Origin: Dreissena polymorpha
Lineage: Eukaryota > Mollusca > Bivalvia > Myida > Dreissenidae
DNA: 64,000 bases
Assembly (NCBI RefSeq): GCF_020536995.1
Contig: NC_068359.1
Coordinates: forward strand, 79,311,867 to 79,375,866
Reading direction: 5' to 3'
The notes beneath the pieces were generated by a model, which saw only the letters and a program-made list of their open reading frames with translations, was not told the DNA's origin and did not search any database. This document shows positions 54,601 through 64,000 of the stretch, piece after piece. Each line of letters begins with the position of its first letter. Positions within the stretch are counted from its first letter, which is position 1. A program made the translations under genes and the position numbers.

Positions 54601-57600
54601 ATGAAACATCAAATGCAGATGAACTCGCACATATTGTTTTGCTTCTATGGTATGATGGTTTTCAGAAAACAATAGCTTTTGATTCAAAGTATGACTTGTT
54701 CGTTATTAGTTATTTTTTATATTTTATCACAAAACTATGGAACATGAAATAGATTACACAAAAGTGATTACCTTTTTTCAAGTATCCATTTACAGGAAAA
54801 ATGTTATCTTCTGTATTAAATTGTATTAACTAGTTCCTCTAAAACAATAGCACGGTATTCTCTGCAAAATTTAAGTTAACGTGTTCATATTTGTGGACAT
54901 TATGTGAACCGTGATTCCATATTTGGCTTCATCTAGGTGGAAAGTGTTAACACGGTGTAGTACCGTGTTGAATGTACTGTAGTGGAACGATTATGGGTCT
55001 AATCCACGGAAAAAGTTAAGGTACACACATGGGGATCACTTGTTAAATTGAAACCTTCTCTATATGTTATTTGACCTGTCATAAATTCCAACATTAAGAT
55101 AAAACTGCGCTTTTTTATTGTTCTTACTTTAACTTCCTTTCTCGATTGCAAGATATAAATGAATATCTGAGGCAAAGGTAAAGGTCGATGAAAGACTTAA
55201 AGGTCATGAAAGATATTCCAATTTTGGATTTTACGGAATGGTTTTTTGTTTAGTCAATTTTTAAGAATTCACGCGAAAGAACTACTAAAATGCTCCTAAA
55301 TATGTGTGTAAACAGACAAACAGCGTCGAAAAGCACCCATCTTGGCCACTCATTAAAAAAAAATAAAATATATGTTGGCAATATTGAAAGTAAATGGTTG
55401 TATGCTTTTGTGTATTGATGGTTTGGGTATGCAAAAGTAAGGATTATGATTATGAAGATGACGTTGGTGGTGATAATTATGATTGCTGTAGAGTGATATG
55501 GGATGTTGCTCGCTTTAGTTATGCTAATGGTGCCTACGGTATTGAGATAAGGATTTTTATCTTTAAAATCCCATTATTTTTGCAGGGACATCGCAGCGAG
55601 AAACTGTCTGCTTTATGATAAGAATATCGTTAAGATCTCCGAGTTTGGAAGCTCGAAAGTGGGGGACGAGTACAAACCAGAAGAATTGGTGTTTATCCCT
55701 GTTAAATGGACCGCACCAGAGGTCTTTGATAACGGTAAAAAACACTATCTATTCCAAACCATGTTTATTTAAGATTATTAATAACAGATAGGATTACATG
55801 TCATGAACATAAATTGCGGGTGTACAATCAATAAAGTACAGTTAAGTTCACGTATTAGAATATATAAATATATTAACTTACACAGACTCTTTCTAAAAAG
55901 CACATTATAAAATTCGGTGCGTTGAATATTTACCAGTGCACAGTCTATGCAGACGCACACGACAGGGCATCAAACTGTGAGGCCAACTTTGTAATCACCT
56001 CCTTGTAACGGTCATTTGATAAAATTGGTGTTTAAACTGCATTCATGAACGCTTAACGACATTCCACAATATTTACTAAAAATGATAAATGTTTACTAGG
56101 GATAACACGAAAAAACAAACCTAACTTGTAAACATATAACAAATGTATACGAATTATTTCACCACCTTGGCGAAGTCAACGCAATAAATAAAATGTGTAA
56201 ATGCGTGATCTATTTCACATTTGTTCGATCAGGACTATCTCACATTTGGCACATTATTTATAATTTCCAGAAAAGTACACGACAATGTGCGATGTCTGGA
56301 GCTACGGTGTTATGATGTGGGAGATCTTTTCGAATGGTCTAACGCCGTATCCTGGAATGACGCTCGCTGAATGTCAAGTAAAAGTAATAAAAGGTAAGAT
56401 ACACCACATACGACATACACTTTACTTGCAGTGTTATTCAATGAATTATCACAAAAGTTTTTATTGGTACATTATTTCTTAATGCTTTTTTCTGTCGTCA
56501 TTACCTACGTATCACGAAATACCTTAGTTTAAATTAAATACATCGTGTTTGCGTTCAATTCGTATTCGCTTCATTGTTTAACTTTTTTCAAAATATTAAA
56601 ATGATTGCGGCATCTAGTTGATTATGTATTATCTTATCCATCGTGATAATCACAAAATGTGTGTATGGCAATCCGAATGAACTTTAATTTCAGCAATACA
56701 ATTATTTATACATAAACGTATATTACTTGAATAGTTTACTTTTTGGACGATTAAAATTAGCGTAAATACTTTAACAAAAGGTTAAAAAGCCCTTATATTT
56801 AACGAATTTAAACAATTTCGGTTTTAAAATCAGTATACATTCTGCATGTATGTGGGTTAAAAAACTCGAATAACACAACTGCCCTTTGAATTAAAACACT
56901 AGAATTGCTGATGATTTTGTAGGCATATTTTATATATAATTTGCCAAAGTAAGGTTCATTAAAAAATACATGTTTAATACGCATTGTATCATTTAATCAT
57001 TGTATTTGCATTATTGCATGGGTTTTCTCTGTAAGTATTGTCAAAGTAAACACACTTATATATAAAACAAAGGTACACGTGCTGACATTTAAACGCTTTA
57101 TATAACCAAATATTACAAGTTATACACACAAAGCGTTACTCAAACAGGCATAATAAATATAATATTATATAGTATATATTGTTTATATAATATTATAATT
57201 CTCTTCCATTGTCCCAAATACATTTGTTATAAGGTCGGTTTTTATTATCGAGAGAAAAAAGCAACAAGCCACGAACATATACTGTATTTTATGTGGATAC
57301 TGGTCCGTTTATGATATACAGACAATAGCATGCTGTTTTCGGCCACATTTCATTTATATGACTTTAAATTAGATGTCATTAAAAAACTGCAGGTGAAATA
57401 CCAATAAGCTAATAAGCAATCGCTCGTTTGTTCTTTGCGAGAGACCTATCACTGTAGACAGGACAACATAACACACATAAAGGATAAACAATTATAAACT
57501 TGTGTCAAATTGTTGTGAATTTTGCACAAAGTCATTTTTCGGTGCCGCGAACAGTCACTATCAGTTTACGCCATCATTATGATTCTTTTTATTATTAAGA

Positions 57601-58272
57601 TTCATATAATTGAACATTTATAAAAAGCTCGGGACGTCTTCTCTTATTAACAGGCGATGTACATTTGCAACACGATCGCCAACACACACACAGGCACACC
57701 CGCACGCAAACACACGCATACATTCACAATTCATTAATGTCTGGTGATGTGATATGTCCTGTACCGCATGTCGGATCTTTACAGTAATCGTACGATACGA
57801 TGACTTTCAAATTGCACATTAACACACGTAGGCTAGTAACACCACATTTTTACATAAATGATTAGCTCAATAAAGAATATTCATTTTCGGCATAATTGAG
57901 TGGACAATGGGTCACTTGCCCCAAAGAAAAGACTAGCTCATTCGAACATGAGAGGCTTTCCTGAAATATTTCTTGAGTTTTATAATCCCGCTATTGTTAA
58001 GAAATCTATATAATATTAATGAATCTATATGTATATATCGTCTATATTATTGATGGTCGATTTAGAAGTTTTTGTTTTGTGAACATATAAGGCTGCAACT
58101 TATGCTTTCAGGATTCAGGATGCCAACACCACAAAACACACCACAAGGTATACATAAACTGATGCAAAGGTGTTGGGACGCCAACCCATTGACAAGAATA
58201 TCCTTTAAAGAAATGTATACATGTCTTGAAACTGTTGTTGGATCTCCATCGCAGAACGAGCTCTTGAATTAA
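45740..58272 (+). CDS. Coiled-coil tyrosine kinase gene (FES/FER-like kinase domain), exon span
   Basis: Eight plus-strand exons were identified: 45740-46333, 49221-49379, 50187-50301, 50968-51178, 52657-52780, 55586-55734, 56271-56393 and 58112-58272. All phases close except between exons 3 and 4, where two more bases (mod 3) are needed. The product would have an N-terminal coiled coil and acidic tail, a Pro/basic linker and a C-terminal kinase domain of about 255 residues. The domain resembles FES/FER in order and spacing of motifs, but there is no F-BAR-like region that I can recognise and no SH2 domain. DFG is replaced by EFG and the glycine loop is one residue short, so catalysis is uncertain. 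The exon-1 Met is the best start seen. Confidence 0.8.
46334..47234. other. Intron 1, no further feature
   Basis: AT-rich intron sequence before the SINE. The short frames here show no domain features. Confidence 0.4.
47235..47411 (-). repeat. tRNA-derived SINE
   Basis: The minus-strand head (47335-47411) reads 'gtcgccgtggtgtaatgg' (A box) and 'cacgggttcgatccccacc' (B box), followed by a tail with 'agtactggttctaggcccag'. It is inserted in intron 1 of the kinase gene in antisense orientation. Confidence 0.8.
48429..48885. mobile_element. Palindromic foldback element, copy 2, with (TA)n centre
   Basis: It has the same family arms as 31092-31580: 'agatacaaaatgctggttttt' shortened on the left and 'aaaacgagcattttgtat' on the right. 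The centre at 48611-48675 is a long (TA)n run where copy 1 has (GT)n. It lies in intron 1 of the kinase gene. Confidence 0.7.
49221..49379 (+). CDS. Kinase gene exon 2: basic, proline-containing linker
   Basis: The 53-codon exon lies between the acceptor 'caatcgtttgcag' and the donor 'gtacgt', phase 0 at both ends. It reads [20 protein letters not shown], then a segment with [18 protein letters not shown]. The PRPLPRK stretch is a possible SH3 ligand. No SH2 signature (FLVR or similar) is present. It joins exon 1 in frame. Confidence 0.6.
49390..50186. other. Intron 2, nothing recognised
   Basis: AT-rich intron sequence without a supported feature. Confidence 0.4.
50187..50301 (+). CDS. Kinase gene exon 3: linker before the kinase domain
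   Basis: The exon follows 'tatgtgccacag' in phase 0 and ends with one leftover base before 'gtatta'. It reads [18 protein letters not shown], then [20 protein letters not shown]. The final KKLIRLT occupies the place of the first kinase strand (FES: HEDLVLGEQIG). The leftover base does not fit exon 4, which starts in phase 0, so a small exon is missing between them or a different donor is used. Confidence 0.5.
50552..50565 (+). CDS. Possible 14-base microexon
   Basis: Between 'accatag' and 'gtatc' lie 14 bases that would repair the phase between exons 3 and 4 and add EYYNK before GCFELYRG. The length is right and the splice dinucleotides are present, but both sites are weak, and in AT-rich DNA such matches occur by chance. 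Confidence 0.15.
50968..51178 (+). CDS. Kinase gene exon 4: N-lobe of the kinase
   Basis: The exon follows 'gattctctgttcag' and reads [20 protein letters not shown], a helix with [18 protein letters not shown], then [20 protein letters not shown]. The beta-3 Lys (VTIK), the alpha-C Glu (REG) and the DHPNIV.FIG segment match FES/FER. The glycine loop is G-C-F-E where FES has G-N-F-G-E, so the third Gly of GxGxxG is missing. The donor is 'gtatga', phase 1. Confidence 0.92.
51185..52656. other. Intron 4, nothing recognised
   Basis: AT-rich intron sequence. No exon with SH2 features and no named repeat was found. Confidence 0.4.
52657..52780 (+). CDS. Kinase gene exon 5: hinge to HR of the catalytic loop
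   Basis: The exon follows 'aactcgtttag' and reads [20 protein letters not shown], then [17 protein letters not shown]. It matches the hinge and alpha-D/alpha-E region of FES (GGDFLTFLRTEG, then MEYLESKCCIHR). The catalytic loop is split inside Arg, as phase 2 joins exon 6 (AG+G). The donor is 'gtaatt', and the bases from the donor onward are part of an inverted repeat shared with 54.4 kb. Confidence 0.93.
52783..54423. repeat. Pair of 40-base inverted repeats flanking 1.56 kb
   Basis: 'aattgaccagtcgccaaa' plus 'atcgatcgctccgcccaca' at 52783-52822 recur in reverse complement at 54384-54423 with about two mismatches. They could be the ends of an old element that makes up much of intron 5, or two copies of a short repeat. 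The left copy begins at the splice donor of exon 5. No transposase was recognised between them. Confidence 0.6.
54057..54223. repeat. Perfect 46-bp palindrome arms plus a 32-bp tandem duplication
   Basis: Arms at 54124-54169 and 54178-54223 are exact reverse complements around an 8-base loop ('caataacc'). Just upstream, a unit with 'ttcaagaaataaagataaaa' is duplicated (54057-54121). The loop sequence also occurs at the end of each tandem unit, suggesting that the hairpin arose by template switching during replication. Confidence 0.9.
54430..55585. other. Rest of intron 5
   Basis: The plus-strand frame to 54752 has no domain features and overlaps the inverted repeat. Nothing else was recognised. 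Confidence 0.4.
55586..55734 (+). CDS. Kinase gene exon 6: catalytic and activation loops, EFG motif
   Basis: The exon follows 'attatttttgcag' and reads [18 protein letters not shown], then [17 protein letters not shown] and [15 protein letters not shown]. Together with exon 5 it gives HRDIAARN, with catalytic Asp and Asn present. The Mg-binding DFG is EFG. The activation loop has one Tyr in a position like FES Tyr713, and the tyrosine-kinase signature PVKWTAPE follows. Phases fit on both sides. Confidence 0.93.
55740..56270. other. Intron 6, nothing recognised
   Basis: AT-rich intron sequence without a supported feature. Confidence 0.4.
56271..56393 (+). CDS. Kinase gene exon 7: C-lobe (alpha-F region)
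   Basis: The exon follows 'tataatttccag' and reads [20 protein letters not shown], then [19 protein letters not shown]. This is the invariant DVWSYG...WE.FS.G..PYPG block of tyrosine kinases. The donor is 'gtaaga', phase 1. Confidence 0.93.
56400..58111. other. Intron 7, nothing recognised
   Basis: AT-rich intron sequence with a short CA-rich patch near 57680-57720. No other feature is seen. Confidence 0.4.
58112..58272 (+). CDS. Kinase gene exon 8: end of the C-lobe and stop
   Basis: The exon follows 'cttatgctttcag' and reads [18 protein letters not shown], then [20 protein letters not shown] and a short tail ending NELLN and TAA. It matches the FES ending (G.R.P.P...P.....LM..CW...P..RP.F). 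The Arg of the RPSF motif is present but Pro is Ile (TRISF). No domain follows the kinase. Confidence 0.92.
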
Positions 58273-58709
58273 CGTATGACCATGCGGATTTTTAGGGAGG
58301 TGTAGAGTTGTGAGATATAATATCACGGGCTCTAAATATCGAAAATTGTAGGAAAGGTCAGGTAGTCTTCTAAGAATATCAGGTGTTAGCAGAACAGTTA
58401 AACAACTATGTTACAGTTTGCAACTACTATCAATGATTAAAATGTCGAAAGTGTTTTCATGCGGATGGTTTTTGTAAAACATATAGAAGGTGTATGCAAA
58501 ACACGTCATAAGTAAATATATTTTAAACATACGCATTAGGTATTTTAATCACATAAACGCTGTACATGTATTTCAAACATGTATATACATGTATTTCAAT
58601 CATGTATATACTTGTACATATGACAATGACAAGTATATAAAGAAAGTCAAACAAGAACGAATTTACTATATCACATATTATAATATTCAAACATTTATTT
58701 GAAACATGT

Positions 58710-58715
58710 AATAAA
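58710..58715 (+). terminator. Possible polyadenylation signal of the kinase gene
   Basis: AATAAA lies about 440 bases past the stop codon. The 3' flank before it has a short repeated palindromic patch ('catgtatatacatgtatttc') near 58565-58610. Confidence 0.35.
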
Positions 58716-58719
58716 ATAT

Positions 58720-61060
58720 CCTTGAAAAACAATGATTGATTTACATATTTACATATGTTAGTTATCAAAACTAATAACACATGTAGTCCTTTTTTGTTCA
58801 TGCACACTGAAATGAGCAACACTTTCGCGTCTGGAAGAGGTTCGGAAAGCGAACGTTGCTTTTGTTTTGATGTACATTTCTTAAAAAAGTATTGTTCGTA
58901 TGGACGTGTTTCTAAGTTTAATAAGCCTCATTTTCACTGGTCAGTATTTTTGAAATATAAGTAGTAAGCCTTTTGAAAGATGTCGGTTTTCCAAGCGTTG
59001 TTATTAGCATTTGATTTCATGTCTTCGACATTTTTTTGAAAATATTGTATTTATTATTTTTATTTATTTAACATTAGTAAGTACTATATTTTTTAAACAC
59101 CGTCAGACAACATAGAAAAAGGTAATACTATGGATCAATATGTTATATAAAACAAATAGTTATGCACAACTGCAAACGTAAAAACAATTATAGTTATTGT
59201 TCTTTGTTTTTTTATTGTATTTAAGCACTTAAATTAATGTAATTATATGAAACAATGAAACACGAATTAGTGCTTATTGTTTCCTAATCAATGTCTATCT
59301 TGTTATGCATAGTTTAATGTTACGAAAGCGCTTCAAGCATGTTGTTCAAGCGAAAGTTATTGCAACGTTTACAACAGAAGTATCACACAGCTTTAACATT
59401 TACAGAAATTAAACGATTTATAATAACCAAATCGTTGGCATTGTGTTTGTATTATTATCACCTTCTTCAATCTGCATTTAATACATGAATTATGTTTTGA
59501 AACATTTTGTTATTGAGCTAATTGAAAGGTGAATGGTGAGATAATGAAATACATGTTCGTTAAGATGTCGCTGATGTCTGTATTGTGATTTAGCATTTCT
59601 AGCAATATCCAGAGTTTTGCGTTACGGTCTTAGAGATGGTTTATGTGAATAATGATGCTTGTTTTTTTATTGATTTTCTCTTGCTTTGCATAACTTAAAG
59701 CTTATAGTATATTTGATTGGTATTTTTAGAGCGTTTAATAAATATAGTTTCATATAAAGACTGCTGTGTTTCTGTATGCATTGTTGTAAATGATAATGTA
59801 TTTACTATTTGTATGCCTCTCAACATCACTCTGGTCTTTCGAAATACTTAGACAGGTTCAATAGTAATAAAAAAAAAGTTTGACAATAATTTGCTCGCTG
59901 TATATTTACTTTCTCAGAAACGTTTCGTAGTTAAAAAATAGTTGGATTAATATAGTACATGTATTATCTATATTTCAATTATATACGCACAAAACGCATA
60001 CACATCGTAATGCTACACAGAATGCAGCTTTTTGTCGTTTAACATTTGGAATTTGATTAAAATTTATGATCAACCATCGCACAGGTGGAAGTGACGTACC
60101 CTGGATAGTATATGGGCCCAGGAGCCCAGTATATTCAAATAAATATATAAAATCATGTTTAATGAGAGAAAAAATGACAAAGAGCCATGAAAAATCCCCA
60201 CCCTCTGGTATTGGACTAATAACAAGGTCATTTACTATAATTTATCATTAGCCTGTCATCGCGGGCCGCAAACATGTCAAAAATAGCTTTAGTCCAAAGC
60301 ACCCATTGCTCCGCTTAGGGGCAATTGGACAACCTTTAAAAAACATTTCTTCAAAGAAATATGTCCAGCCGTTTACTCACAGTCGGCCGATAACCAAGCA
60401 ATATTTCGAGCCCGTTATTCTATCCGAATAAATCTTGGTTGTACTTTCAAACAATGTTTTTGAGTTTTTTCCCCTTAATCGATAGCTTGCGTCCTACTCC
60501 TTTAAAACAACGAGGCATGTCACATAATGCATGCATATGCAACCACTATGTTTACGAATCATACCAATGGCTTGATCTTTTTCAACTGACGTCAACATAG
60601 ATTTATGTAAAACATATCTTCGAATGTTAGCTGTGGGGCCTAAATAACAAATATTTGAAGCAGCAGCATTAGCATCAGCAGAAAAATACATTGTGTTTAT
60701 TTATTGGCGCATAACTAAAGTAAAATATTAAATGTGAGCATATATCATCAACATTTGTAACATTTGACCTTATTGGTTGACCTTGACAATGACCATAGAG
60801 ATGTGAGCACACAGCCAGATAAAGGAAACACTTTTAGGAAGATTTTACTGAATCTCATTATCGATAGTTAAGTAATTACGTATTTGTATCCTTTTATCAA
60901 AATATACGCTTATACAAAGTTTTAATGAAATCGACCCAAGCAGTTCTGAGATATGACTCCCATCGAAGGGATGGAAGTGTGGATGAAAATTTGGACTAAT
61001 ATCAGTGCGTACTCCGGAAAAAAAAACAATATCCCTCCGACTCTGGCGGGAGATAAGGAA
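58720..61060. other. No supported gene
   Basis: Downstream flank of the kinase gene. AT-rich with short frames only. The part at about 60.7-61.05 kb ('gaccttgacaatgaccatag', 'atgactcccatcgaaggga') looks like mollusc interspersed repeat sequence but could not be assigned. Confidence 0.4.
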
Positions 61061-61899
61061 CTCATAGGTGCTCGATGTCAATGTTTATTATGAACTTTAT
61101 ATTTATGTTTATTATAATAATAATTTTTTTTTGTTTTTAGTTACCCGTAGTTTATTATAATGCAAACACATACTAAATCAATAAAAATCTTCCGACAAAA
61201 CGTCTGCTTAAAAAAAAAAGTTCGACTATGTACATAGAAATTGACAAGGTAAATCACTCGCCATTTTCTGAAGCAACGGAAGTGCATCATTATGCATAAC
61301 TAAATCGCTGTGGAACCGGGAACCTCGATCTTTAAATATCAATAACAGTCATGTACATGCGTGTATGCCTATAGCCTATAGAGACCTCTACAAACGATGT
61401 GATAAATTCCTGTAACTATTGTTTCACTCACTTAATGGGGTAATCAACAAAACATGTTGTAAATTGCATACACATGAATCATTCCTTACCAATTGTTTAA
61501 CTGGATTTGGTCTGCCATGGTGGTTTCCAGAAAAAAAATCACCGATTCAAAAATCAAATCTGGCGCCCGTAGTGTTTGTTGACTGTTATTGATATTTAAA
61601 GATCGAGGTTCCCGGCCTGCGAGCGGATTTCAATAAGCGAGCGGGGTGACAGCGATTTAATTATGCATTATGATGCACTTCCGTTGCTTCAGAAAATGGC
61701 GAGTGATTTACCTTGTCAACTTCTATGTACATAGTCGAACTTTTTTTTAAGCAGACGTTTTGTCGGAAGATTTTTAATGATTAAGTATGTGTTTGCATTA
61801 AAATAAACTACGGGTAACAAAAAAAAAAAAAAAAAATAATTATAATAAAAATTAAATATAAAGTTAATAATAAACATTGACATCGAGCACCTATGAATG
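61061..61899. mobile_element. Large foldback element, arms of about 290-320 bp
   Basis: The left arm (61061-61352) starts 'tcataggtgctcgatgtcaa' and the right arm (61579-61899) ends with its complement 'ttgacatcgagcacctatga'. Long segments such as 'ttccgacaaaacgtctgctt' and 'tggcgagtgatttaccttgt' pair in opposite orientation. Identity appears above 90 percent. The right arm holds about 33 bases ('aataagcgagcggggtgaca' and neighbours) that the left lacks. The spacer is about 225 bases. No coding sequence is present. Confidence 0.85.
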
Positions 61900-62454
61900 A
61901 ACTAGTCATTCTCGAATCAATAATGGAATTTGATTTTAGATTTTCTCAAGTGATACATATGCAGCACACAATTGACATCAATATTAAGTTAAACGCCGAT
62001 TGTCTTGTTAAAATACGTCTAAAATTACATCATTGTTAAACACACGAATAGTTCATATAAATCCTTTGTTATTGTTTACATCGCTGATTTATTATCGAGA
62101 CTATGCACCATTCTTTAAGGAGTGCGATATATATCGTATTATTCGCTAGGCTCAGCTAATCCATTCGTATGATACGGCATAAAACAAGCTTCTCATCTAT
62201 TGCATACCAACGTTAAAATGTATGTGAAGAAGGAAAAAGCAGATACAAGAATGTTAATAACCAATTTGATTTGTTTAAAATGCCTGGTTACATATTCAGA
62301 AAAAAATATAATTGCGTTATTTAGAGGAATGAAACGTACTAATTGAATATTATTCTAGACTTTATAAACACATTTATCACACACACTCACACACAGCGTA
62401 AAATTTGTTTCAAGCTGTCCGGATATCAATAAAAGTAACAGTTTAGATACATTA
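61900..62454. other. No supported gene
   Basis: AT-rich sequence without a recognisable feature. Confidence 0.4.
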
Positions 62455-62580
62455 GGGCGCCATGGTGCAGATAAGGTGTCCGCCTTGCGACCGGAATACC
62501 ACGGGTTCAATTTCCTCTCTCACTTTCTTTAGTCTACACCTACTGGCTCTACCCATTAAAGGACTTGATAATGCATAGTT
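62455..62580 (+). repeat. tRNA-derived SINE
   Basis: The head has 'gcgccatggtgcagataagg' (A-box region) and 'ccacgggttcaatttc' (B-box region), followed by a tail with 'ctggctctacccattaaagg'. It is related in style to the SINEs at 13.1 and 47.3 kb but more diverged at the B box. Confidence 0.65.
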
Positions 62581-62589
62581 AAGGCTGTC

Positions 62590-64000
62590 GATGCAAAAGG
62601 GATTAAATGAATAAGATTAAACTTACCCAAACATGATATTACCGAAATAACCTTATGTTTTCGGACGCTTAAAAATAAATCTCTTTCGTGTCCGAAAATT
62701 TAAATATGAAAAATATTGAAAAATTACAGGTCTAATTGTTTTTTGCTTAAAATGAGGGAGCCCGAAAACTTGAGTAATTACGGTACTTACATTTTAATAC
62801 AGTGCTAGTCATATCCCTCGGAAAACGTTTTACGAACAATGCATCACTCAGAGATCGTTGTAGTGTAATAGTGACACAATCAAATTTGAATCACCGCCAA
62901 GAAACTAACCATGATAAAAAACATCATCTGGTTATATTAAATACCATATATCCTGTAAAATGAAGCTTTATCAAAAATAAAAATTGAATGAAGATGATAA
63001 CAATGAAAACACTTGATATATTATGATATGAATTTTAAATGTGAACATTAAAAAAAAATTAATTGTCAATATATTGACATAACTATATGTGAATTATGGT
63101 AGGTGATTGTGTAAAATCAATATAATTATTTCAAATTATTCCCGCAGTTTCCGTCATGGCTTATCCATAGACAGATAATAAATGCATTTGTTTATGTTTT
63201 GTATTTGTTGGTACAACTGACACGATGACAAACAAGTCTGATATAGTTCCACAATAAACATCATGTTTGTAATACATAGATTTCAACAATTGGTGTTTAA
63301 CTAACACCAGGTGCAAGTTATACAATATTATGTAATGATCATTATGTTTTTAAATCTTATCAAATCATTTCAATATAAGCAGTCGAATAGAAATACAGAT
63401 TGTTTTGAGTAGTTTAAATATATAAATACTCGAAAGTAGGGTTTTATATGACAATACGCTAATGTATACTATATAATATGTGTGTTACCATATAAATATC
63501 ATCACAAAGAAACGAGATCATATGTGCTGTATTGTGGACAATCAGCAAATGTTTCTATTAAGATATATGTAACATTAAGAATGGAATATATTCGTGTCTA
63601 CAATTATTCATATTGCGCACTTTCTTTAAAAAATCGAAATTGATTAATTTGATACGACGTTGCAAAGCCATTGGAATTAATTGGTAAAATAGTAGCTTGA
63701 ATAATGTCTAAGGAACTTAAGTCTTTGTTCTCATAGTTGTTCTTCAAATCACGATTGTAACCACTTGACTTTGCACAAAAATTTATTGATGAGTAGTATC
63801 GGAAACGGAAATGCTTCACAATGAAGTTGGCAGTGTATAAGTTCACATTACGGCATTGATAAAACCAGGTGCTATGCGTGTCATCATGAGTTTCAATGTT
63901 ACTCAGTCAGTACTGATAAGAATGCTCATTGTATCGGAATAATGGATAAAAGAACATAATGATCGTTGTTAACAATATAACATGATACAAGGATTCTTTT
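62590..64000. other. No supported gene
   Basis: AT-rich sequence to the end of the window. A minus-strand frame at 63604-63846 (80 residues) is open but shows no family features and no clear exon borders. Confidence 0.4.

Noticed and set aside
63604-63846. 80-residue minus-strand frame as a gene
   Set aside because: No family motif, no clear splice borders, and AT-rich composition like its surroundings.

Overview
The window reads as nuclear DNA of a bivalve mollusc, most likely a dreissenid mussel (Dreissena). It is AT-rich, has short exons with GT/AG introns, and carries many small repeats. Two repeat types, hairpins built around 'gatgagacgccgc' at about 6.1, 8.5 and 11.1 kb, look like the Dreissena families I remember. 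The organism call rests on recalled repeat style and is not proven. A run of exactly 100 N at 33,002-33,101 is an assembly gap.

Two host genes can be read. Gene 1 is on the minus strand from about 26.8 kb down to 1.5 kb. It ends in two exons that encode a complete PARP catalytic domain of the mono-ADP-ribosyltransferase class (His-Tyr-Ile triad). Upstream lie five separate exons, each encoding a ZZ-type zinc finger, with short Ser/Asp- or Thr/Ser-rich linker exons among them. Reading phases close exactly across the last five exons: ZZ, linker, ZZ, PARP-N, PARP-C. Two of the fingers keep all eight zinc ligands and three have lost some. Some joins between 7 and 24 kb are not resolved.

Gene 2 is on the plus strand from 45,740 to 58,272. 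Exon 1 encodes a coiled coil with an acidic tail, resembling the region after the B-boxes of mollusc TRIM proteins. After basic linker exons, five exons form a FES/FER-like protein tyrosine kinase domain. No SH2 exon is visible. The DFG motif is EFG and the glycine loop is short, so activity is doubtful. The two genes diverge, separated by about 19 kb without recognisable genes.

The rest is repeats: a minus-strand L1/Tx1-like LINE (14.6-17.8 kb) with another repeat inserted in it, a LINE 3' remnant at 1 kb, a TTAA-flanked MITE with a tRNA-like core (9.9-10.5 kb), a 1-kb TIR element (18.7-19.7 kb), tRNA-derived SINEs (13.1, 24.6, 47.3, 62.5 kb), foldback elements (31, 36.7, 40.3, 48.6, 54.1, 61 kb), microsatellites, and a diverged tandem array of a roughly 1.3-kb noncoding unit filling 33.1-43.4 kb. 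The strongest candidate for an undescribed system is the multi-ZZ-finger PARP gene, followed by the coiled-coil kinase with EFG in place of DFG.
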